From assembly GCA_036557405.1 (NCBI GenBank), contig DATBHO010000059.1, positions 1-10,857 of the forward strand: DNA of 10,857 nucleotides. Direction: 5' to 3'. Positions 6,753 to 10,857 of this stretch are shown here, in pieces. The stretch's first letter is position 1. Each line of letters begins with the position of its first letter. The translations under genes were made by a program, and so were the position numbers. Under the pieces are notes generated by a model that did no database searches, had not been told where the DNA came from, and saw only the letters and a list, made by a program, of their open reading frames with translations. This DNA is from TA-21 sp036557405 (GTDB lineage Archaea; Thermoproteota; Nitrososphaeria; Nitrososphaerales; Nitrososphaeraceae).

Positions 6753-6827
6753 CACAAAAACGTTACTAGTTGCGAGACCTACTACGTTAATCATTCCAAT
6801 AACAAGAATCATCGAATATGGATAGAA

Positions 6828-8027
6828 TTACAATAATAACCACTCATTTAGCTTACTTCTTTCAAAATCTAATTTCTTTTTGTACGATTCGCCAGATGGT
6901 GGTTCAAGAAGAGTAGCAGGACCATTTTCATTGTAAAAATCCACATCAACATATCCTGCCTTCTCATTTCCAATTTCCATAAAGCAGAAACCCTTTCCAT
7001 CGAATCGTGACGATGACCGTTTGGCTTTATCGTTTACGATGTCGTCTATTATTTGTTGGCTAACTACTTTTGCTTGAGCTTCAGCAAATACTCCGGCTTT
7101 AGGAATAGCCACACTTTCGTTCACCTTAATTTCTGTTGCATCCCCTATTGCAAAAACATTTTCATACTCTGTCCTAAGACTGAACTTATCAACATTAATC
7201 CATTTTTGTCCTTGCGCAATAAGACCAGAATTCCTTACTATCTCAGGTACCTTGTGAGGTGGAATCCCTATAAGTATATCATATTTTATCCAATTTCCAT
7301 TTTCAAACTCTATCTTTTCCATATTTAGTACTGATTGTATTTTGTGTAACGGATGGAACTTTATGTGGTTATTACTTAGCAAGTTAAGAACATCTTGACT
7401 AACTTTTGCTCCGGCTACAGGTAAAGTTATGGGAGTGGGTGTATAAATATCGATATCAATTGAGTCTCTTGTACCATTCTTGACTAGAATATCATTTATC
7501 AGTAAAGATGCCTCATACGGTGCTGGGGGGCACTTGTATGGAATAGATGTTATGCATATTGCTATTTTCCCCTTATTTAGTGAAAGTATTTTCTCTCTTA
7601 TTTGTGGAACTTGTTCTGTATCATACAGATTAAACCCTCCATTTTCTAGAAAACCATTTACTTCTTCAAGGGCGTATTCAGTACCTAAAGATATTATTAG
7701 ATAATCATATTTTATCTCAGGAGTTGAAGATCCTGTAATCTTAACAGTCTTTGAGGCTATATCAATTCCCGTTATTTTATTATTTAGATACCTTATTCCT
7801 CTATTTTCCAGTCTATTCAAATCAATTTTAGAATCTTCAAGTGATCTTGTTCCGTTTAAGATCCATAAATTTACAAGCCCCATCATAAAATAGTCTTTTT
7901 GATCGATGATAGTAATTTGATATTCTGCTGAAGCTAATAAAGAGGAAAGATTTTTCTGCAAAAAATTAGCAGCTGTTAACCCTCCAAATCCTGCTCCTAA
8001 AATTAATATGAGTTTTCCCTCAGACAA
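6828..8027 (-). CDS. Sulfide:quinone reductase-like FAD-dependent oxidoreductase, 399 aa, TTG start
   Basis: A two-dinucleotide-binding-domain flavoprotein. The N-terminal FAD motif GAGFGG is at residues 11-16, a TxYxxL-like YDYLIISLGT strand at 107-116, and the second FAD motif FAIGDATE at 292-299. Cys166 in YKCPPAPYE and Cys348 in GFCFMEIG match the two redox cysteines of the SQR/FCSD branch, which carry the sulfur on the re face. The first of the three classical SQR cysteines is missing. The end (KLDFERSKLNEWLLL) could be the amphipathic helix that holds SQR and type-II NADH dehydrogenase on the membrane. The likely reaction is oxidation of sulfide or a persulfide with reduction of quinone, though a related disulfide or NADH substrate cannot be excluded. 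The start must be TTG at 8027: a TGA lies two codons upstream and the FAD motif begins ten residues later. It lies 135 nt downstream of the GH5 gene. Confidence 0.85.
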   Translation of the reverse strand: MSEGKLILILGAGFGGLTAANFLQKNLSSLLASAEYQITIIDQKDYFMMGLVNLWILNGTRSLEDSKIDLNRLENRGIRYLNNKITGIDIASKTVKITGSSTPEIKYDYLIISLGTEYALEEVNGFLENGGFNLYDTEQVPQIREKILSLNKGKIAICITSIPYKCPPAPYEASLLINDILVKNGTRDSIDIDIYTPTPITLPVAGAKVSQDVLNLLSNNHIKFHPLHKIQSVLNMEKIEFENGNWIKYDILIGIPPHKVPEIVRNSGLIAQGQKWINVDKFSLRTEYENVFAIGDATEIKVNESVAIPKAGVFAEAQAKVVSQQIIDDIVNDKAKRSSSRFDGKGFCFMEIGNEKAGYVDVDFYNENGPATLLEPPSGESYKKKLDFERSKLNEWLLL

Positions 8028-8135
8028 GTATCAAAATCTATCTAGTCATGTTCTAACGTAAAAGCATTTTCCTTATTGTAAGATTCGAGGCATTATATCA
8101 TTTGGAATACATTAAATTCAGGCAAGAAGGATTCT

Positions 8136-8158
8136 AGAAATAATAAAACAGAACTAAA
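8136..8158 (-). terminator. T-rich tract downstream of the GH5 gene
   Basis: Just past the stop of the glycoside-hydrolase gene the minus strand reads CTTTAGTTCTGTTTTATTATTTC. Archaeal termination relies on T-rich tracts rather than hairpins, so this is a candidate 3' end that would separate the GH5 transcript from the SQR-like gene. The evidence is compositional only. Confidence 0.3.
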
Positions 8159-8162
8159 GATA

Positions 8163-9773
8163 CTAGTTACTGGTATTATCAGCTTTGTTATTGTTGTATG
8201 TATTTGAGAGTTTATCTTTGAAATAGTTTGCATCTTCAGAACAGTGTGAGATTTCTTGGTCTCCAAGTTTTCCACCTATTTTTCCGGCTAGGTCTATACA
8301 ATCTTGAGTTTGCTTATCTGCCCCTTGATAAGCACCTGAATTTTTGAAAGCATTAAGGGGTATATCTTTGCTGTCTACAACGCGATTTTTTATATCATGT
8401 ACCAAGTCGTTGAGATTGTCATATCCTACAAGATTGTTTGTGTCAGCATTGACGGTGGGATGGTCATTACCAATGTATTGATTGGGGGATAACTGAGTAG
8501 CATTGGAAGTTGATACAACACCAGAAGAACCATAAACCCGTCCTACTATATCTTTCAAGATACCCAAGTACTTGGTGGGCACTAATTTTCCATTCTTGTC
8601 AGAGACTAAATTAAAACTGGGCGTATCTACATGCTGATAATCCCACCGCCAAAAAGCCGTCCCCCATACTGCTGCTTTCTTAAGAGCTGCGAGGATCTGC
8701 TTCGCATCAGTTTTCGTAAGCTCACTCAAATCTGGGTTAAGTTTGTCGATTCCTCCTTCCTTTGTCCTTACAACGTTATTCCACTCCCCAATGTACAAAG
8801 GTACTCCAGTTCTATCGCTTGTTTTCAAAAACATTTCAAATCTCTTCTCCTGATACGCGTCACCATCAGGAACTGCGTAGACACTTATCTTGAAGGCGAC
8901 ATTCTCCTTATTTGAAGGAGCCATTTTTGCCAGGTTTTTTGGTGAGATTTCAATTGGGCTATTCAAGTCGACTGGAACATTCATACTGTAGACTATGGTT
9001 TTACTTGTGATATTTCTCAGCTCTGTGGTAATGAAGCTATTAAATTTACCTATTTTAGACCATTGGCCTTTATTGTTAACATGAGGCTCGCTTAGGATCT
9101 CGAAGCCTAAAGTACTTGAATGATTATCTACTGCCAACACTATTTTCCTAAGAAATTCTGCCATCAGTGTCCAACCATCTCTTCCTTGATTATCTTTGAC
9201 AGATCTTTTCCACCAATCTGCCCAAAAATGTTGCGCTGCTTTATCATTAGTATTACCACCACCATCTCTTGAATATTTTGAATTATTTTGAAATAAAGAC
9301 CAAGGAAAACCTGATGCTCTTTGTTCAAACCATGATGAAGTGTGCCACTGATGATTGTCATAAATGATTTTCAGTCCATATTTATCTGCTGCATTGGCTA
9401 CCGATTGTATTTCCTTCATGAAAGCCTGGGGGTCCCTTTCATAGGCCTCCCAATAGAACACGAATCTGACATGATTTAAACCGGCACTAGAAATCATTTT
9501 TAAGCTCTCATCAATGTAGTTAGGCGGAGCTGGTGGCGTGAAGCTATTATCTTGTTTCATAATTACAGAAGCTCCTTTCATGACAACACCATTAATGGGT
9601 TGACTACTAGTCATATCACCTATCGAGGCATATGCATATGAACCTAAAGCAGTAGCACTAATGAAGACAATAGCTATAAGAAAAGTCAAAATCACTCCGC
9701 CACTTGTTAATGCCAAAGAAATAAGAATAAAAAATCTCGAATGTTTAATATGTATTACTAATTTCTTATTCAT
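8163..9773 (-). CDS. Secreted GH5-family glycoside hydrolase (endoglucanase/mannanase type), 536 aa
   Basis: An exported TIM-barrel enzyme of the GH5 cellulase type. Residues 1-49 form a signal peptide with basic N-region, long hydrophobic core 14-44 and A-Y-A cleavage motif at 47-49. The barrel follows: NHVRFVFYWEA (Arg103), YDNHQWH (His141, His144), ILSEPH (Glu229, acid/base), YIGEWN (Glu330, nucleophile) and FWRWDYQHVDTPS (Trp376). The usual Asn before the acid/base Glu is Ser228 here. Residues about 420-536 form an extra polar C-terminal region with two Cys (492, 511) that may form a disulfide; its family is not recognised. The likely activity is cleavage of beta-1,4-linked or other beta-glycans outside the cell; the substrate is not predictable from sequence. 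ATG at 9773 is the first start upstream of the signal peptide, with a TATA-like box about 50-60 nt ahead. It is probably monocistronic. Confidence 0.88.
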   Translation of the reverse strand: MNKKLVIHIKHSRFFILISLALTSGGVILTFLIAIVFISATALGSYAYASIGDMTSSQPINGVVMKGASVIMKQDNSFTPPAPPNYIDESLKMISSAGLNHVRFVFYWEAYERDPQAFMKEIQSVANAADKYGLKIIYDNHQWHTSSWFEQRASGFPWSLFQNNSKYSRDGGGNTNDKAAQHFWADWWKRSVKDNQGRDGWTLMAEFLRKIVLAVDNHSSTLGFEILSEPHVNNKGQWSKIGKFNSFITTELRNITSKTIVYSMNVPVDLNSPIEISPKNLAKMAPSNKENVAFKISVYAVPDGDAYQEKRFEMFLKTSDRTGVPLYIGEWNNVVRTKEGGIDKLNPDLSELTKTDAKQILAALKKAAVWGTAFWRWDYQHVDTPSFNLVSDKNGKLVPTKYLGILKDIVGRVYGSSGVVSTSNATQLSPNQYIGNDHPTVNADTNNLVGYDNLNDLVHDIKNRVVDSKDIPLNAFKNSGAYQGADKQTQDCIDLAGKIGGKLGDQEISHCSEDANYFKDKLSNTYNNNKADNTSN

Positions 9774-10243
9774 GACTTATTTTATGTCTGACGGTGGTGT
9801 TTGATTTAATGCCAAATAATTGATATTTTTAAATCTAGAATACGAAATTGCATTTAAAATTCACTAATTCTTATTTTTGTCTAGGATTGCGAAATTAGAC
9901 TGTCAGAGTATCGGTCCCACCTAACTCGGAGTGACCAATTGAATAATTGCAATATCAATAATAAGTAACGCTTAAAATGGTGGATTGAGAATCTGCATAA
10001 AGAATCCAAATTTAGGACCAACAGCGTCGGAGCTCGTCGATCCCGACTTCTCACATTCAAATCAGAACTTGAGTGACAAGAGATATTTATCATACAAAGG
10101 CAGATTATTTTATAAAAGATTTTATGAAAAAATGACTCAAGTCAGCAGATATTGATATTTAGAAGATACGTGAAAACGAGGATGTGTTCTTTTTTGTGAT
10201 ATTAGAATACTCTGTACCTGCAACTGACTTTACCAAATTGCAA
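9774..10243. other. 470-nt gap upstream of the GH5 gene
   Basis: Apart from the GH5 TATA-like box near 9821-9833, nothing is firmly assignable. A 70-codon reverse frame at 9881-10093 looks like a chance ORF, with Arg/Ser/Leu-rich composition and no start signals. Short inverted pairs occur (ACTTGAGT at 10067-10074 with ACTCAAGT at 10135-10142; GTCGG/CCGAC near 10026-10046) but form no recognisable RNA. Position 9900-10060 is somewhat richer in G+C than its flanks and would be the first place to look for an unannotated small RNA. Confidence 0.5.
9821..9833 (-). promoter_or_regulatory. TATA-like box of the GH5 gene
   Basis: The minus strand reads TTTAAAAATATCA, 48-60 nt upstream of the ATG at 9773. 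The predicted transcription start near 9800 gives a leader of about 25 nt. Confidence 0.4.
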
Positions 10244-10372
10244 TTAAATCCCAGAAGGAATTCGAGTGGAAATGATTAGTTCAAGGCATTCCTTACAAAA
10301 GGTTCTCTTTCTGAACTCGTACAAAATACTGGAATTGTTCTCACAAGCCTGGCAATACTTCTCACCTTTCAT
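10244..10372 (-). CDS. Small zinc-ribbon-like protein, 42 aa, CxxC...CxxC
   Basis: A reverse-strand ORF from ATG at 10372 to TAA at 10244-10246. The product reads MKGEKYCQACENNSS at the N-terminus and carries two CxxC knuckles, Cys7/Cys10 and Cys26/Cys29, separated by 15 residues, with an aromatic/basic stretch (LYEFRKRTF) between them. This is the classic zinc-ribbon layout, so a structural Zn(II) site is expected, with a likely role in nucleic-acid or protein binding. Small single-ribbon proteins of unknown function are common in Thaumarchaeota. An in-frame TGA five codons upstream of the ATG fixes the start. A TATTAAAT box about 22-30 nt upstream matches a leaderless transcript exactly. 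It is the only gene in this part of the spacer and faces the GH5 gene from 470 nt away. Four cysteines in a 42-residue frame make a chance ORF unlikely. Confidence 0.62.
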   Translation of the reverse strand: MKGEKYCQACENNSSILYEFRKRTFCKECLELIISTRIPSGI

Positions 10373-10392
10373 ACCGAAAAATAATCATTATT

Positions 10393-10402
10393 GATTTAAT
10401 AC
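10393..10402 (-). promoter_or_regulatory. TATA-like box of the zinc-ribbon ORF
   Basis: The minus strand reads GTATTAAATC, centred about 25 nt before the ATG at 10372. That spacing predicts a leaderless mRNA beginning at or next to the start codon. A second A/T-rich element (TATAAAAAAGG) lies further upstream at 10424-10434. Confidence 0.45.
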
Positions 10403-10518
10403 AATTTAGGTAAAATATTCTAGACCTTTTTTATAATTTATTGCGCTGAATTTATCTATCCCTAGCCTGATTTGGATTCGTCAAGATATTTTCTATTCAT
10501 GAGTCATAATGCTCCTAA

Positions 10519-10671
10519 AATTTAATTCATATTTTATATCTTTACAGGAACGAAACAAGTGAACTGCCTAAACGTGATACGATAGGGCTTATTAATACAG
10601 AGGACCCCGCTTTTAAGACAGGTAGTGTTTTGGGTACAGATGGGAAGACCTTCCATTTTAGTAATCAATAG
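10519..10671 (+). pseudogene. Start-less open stretch, possible gene remnant
   Basis: After an in-frame TAA, 50 sense codons run to a TAG at 10669-10671. There is no ATG or GTG in the frame. The last 35 or so residues read like protein (DTIGLINTEDPAFKTG, then a Gly/Asp/Lys-rich turn and a TFHFSNQ end), and the codons show an excess of purines in the first position. It could be the 3' remnant of a lost gene, a short gene with an unusual start such as ATT, or chance. No family recognised. Confidence 0.22.
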
Positions 10672-10771
10672 AAGTAGGGTCGTTCATCATAAATATTCTC
10701 ATATTTCCACAAATCAAAATATATTGAACTTCGATGTTACACTGCATGTGACAAACCTTATACGCGATATA

Positions 10772-10857
10772 ATGTCAACCAAATTAGAAACTATTGGAAA
10801 ATATGAAAGTGCTAAAGATGCGGCAAAGAAGATGTTAAACAAAAATGTAAGTTCACT
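10772..10857 (+). CDS. N-terminus of an unrecognised protein (cut by window edge)
   Basis: ATG at 10772 opens a frame of 28 full codons that continues past the window. The visible N-terminus (MSTKLETIGKYESAKDAAKK...) is charged and predicted helical, with Lys and Ala spaced as in an amphipathic helix; there is no signal peptide. An A/T-rich AATATATTG at 10718-10726 lies about 46-54 nt upstream and could be its TATA box. The same frame is open upstream to an ATG at 10640, which would add 44 residues, but that extension is rich in His/Asn/Ile and less protein-like, so the later start is preferred. Function cannot be judged from this fragment. Confidence 0.5.
   Translation, partial: MSTKLETIGKYESAKDAAKKMLNKNVSS

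Larger units (their letters stand above)
6350..6827. other. 478-nt gap between the ArsA-like and SQR-like genes
   Basis: No long ORF on either strand. The gap holds the ArsA promoter (6379-6386), a 29-codon plus-strand ORF at 6440-6529 preceded by AGGAG, an imperfect hairpin at 6615-6661, and a perfect 14-bp palindrome at 6739-6752. Near 6700 there is a T/A-rich run (TTTTGATAAAAAAATGG) without a following ORF. The remaining bases show nothing I can assign. Confidence 0.6.
10373..10771. other. 399-nt gap between the zinc-ribbon ORF and the right-edge gene
   Basis: It holds the zinc-ribbon promoter at its left end, an open plus-strand stretch without a start codon (10519-10671), and a TATA-like AATATATTG near 10718-10726 that could serve the right-edge gene. 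Positions 10440-10518 are A/T-rich with nothing recognisable. Confidence 0.5.

Noticed and set aside
9881..10093. 70-codon reverse ORF upstream of the GH5 gene
   Set aside because: Composition is Arg/Ser/Leu-rich without domain-like pattern, no TATA box or Shine-Dalgarno is placed for it, and it lies in a spacer with many stops in other frames. Treated as chance.
10067..10142. 8-bp inverted repeat ACTTGAGT/ACTCAAGT with a 60-nt loop
   Set aside because: The arms are short and distant, so chance is likely; no further pairing supports an RNA.
10640..10771. Upstream in-frame extension of the right-edge gene from an ATG at 10640
   Set aside because: The added residues are His/Asn/Ile-rich with little protein character, and the TATA-like element at 10718-10726 lies inside the extension, favouring the start at 10772.

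Overview
The window is AT-rich (by eye roughly one third G+C) and looks archaeal, most likely from a soil-type ammonia-oxidising thaumarchaeon of the Nitrososphaera/Nitrosocosmicus kind. The lineage is an inference, not a database match. It rests on large secreted Asn/Thr/Ser-rich S-layer-like (COG1361-type) proteins, an ArsA-type ATPase with a C-terminal HSP20-like domain, TATA-like boxes 20-60 nt upstream of starts, very short leaders with no consistent Shine-Dalgarno, two TTG starts, and roomy intergenic gaps holding tiny ORFs. No rRNA, tRNA, CRISPR array, transposase or integrase was found.

Layout, left to right. Positions 1-2754 (minus) hold a very large secreted protein whose 3' end lies outside the window. 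A 70-codon ORF (2807-3019, minus) lies between it and a second secreted protein (3093-4574, minus). The two secreted proteins are paralogues sharing a module of about 350 residues, so this left block is a tandem duplication of surface-protein genes. A 563-nt gap (4575-5137) follows; it contains a plausible 55-aa plus-strand ORF with a TATA-like box and a 9-bp inverted repeat. Next come an ArsA-like ATPase (5138-6349, minus), a 478-nt gap, a sulfide:quinone-reductase-like flavoprotein (6828-8027, minus, TTG start), and a secreted GH5-family glycoside hydrolase (8163-9773, minus). The last 1.1 kb is mostly non-coding. It holds a 42-aa CxxC...CxxC zinc-ribbon-like protein (10244-10372, minus) that has no canonical-length ORF, a start-less open stretch (10519-10671, plus), and the beginning of a plus-strand gene (10772 to the window edge).

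How the genes may work together: the clearest functional theme is the cell surface, with two COG1361-like paralogues and an exported glycoside hydrolase. COG1361-type proteins often sit beside MacB/FtsX-type ABC exporters in archaea, so the sequence left of base 1 is worth inspecting. The ArsA-like ATPase and the SQR-like enzyme are co-oriented but separated by 478 nt, and the ATPase has its own good TATA-like box, so they are probably separate units. A shared sulfur/persulfide or membrane-targeting role is speculation. No complete new system is evident. The least explained elements are the small genes in the gaps and the modular surface-protein pair.
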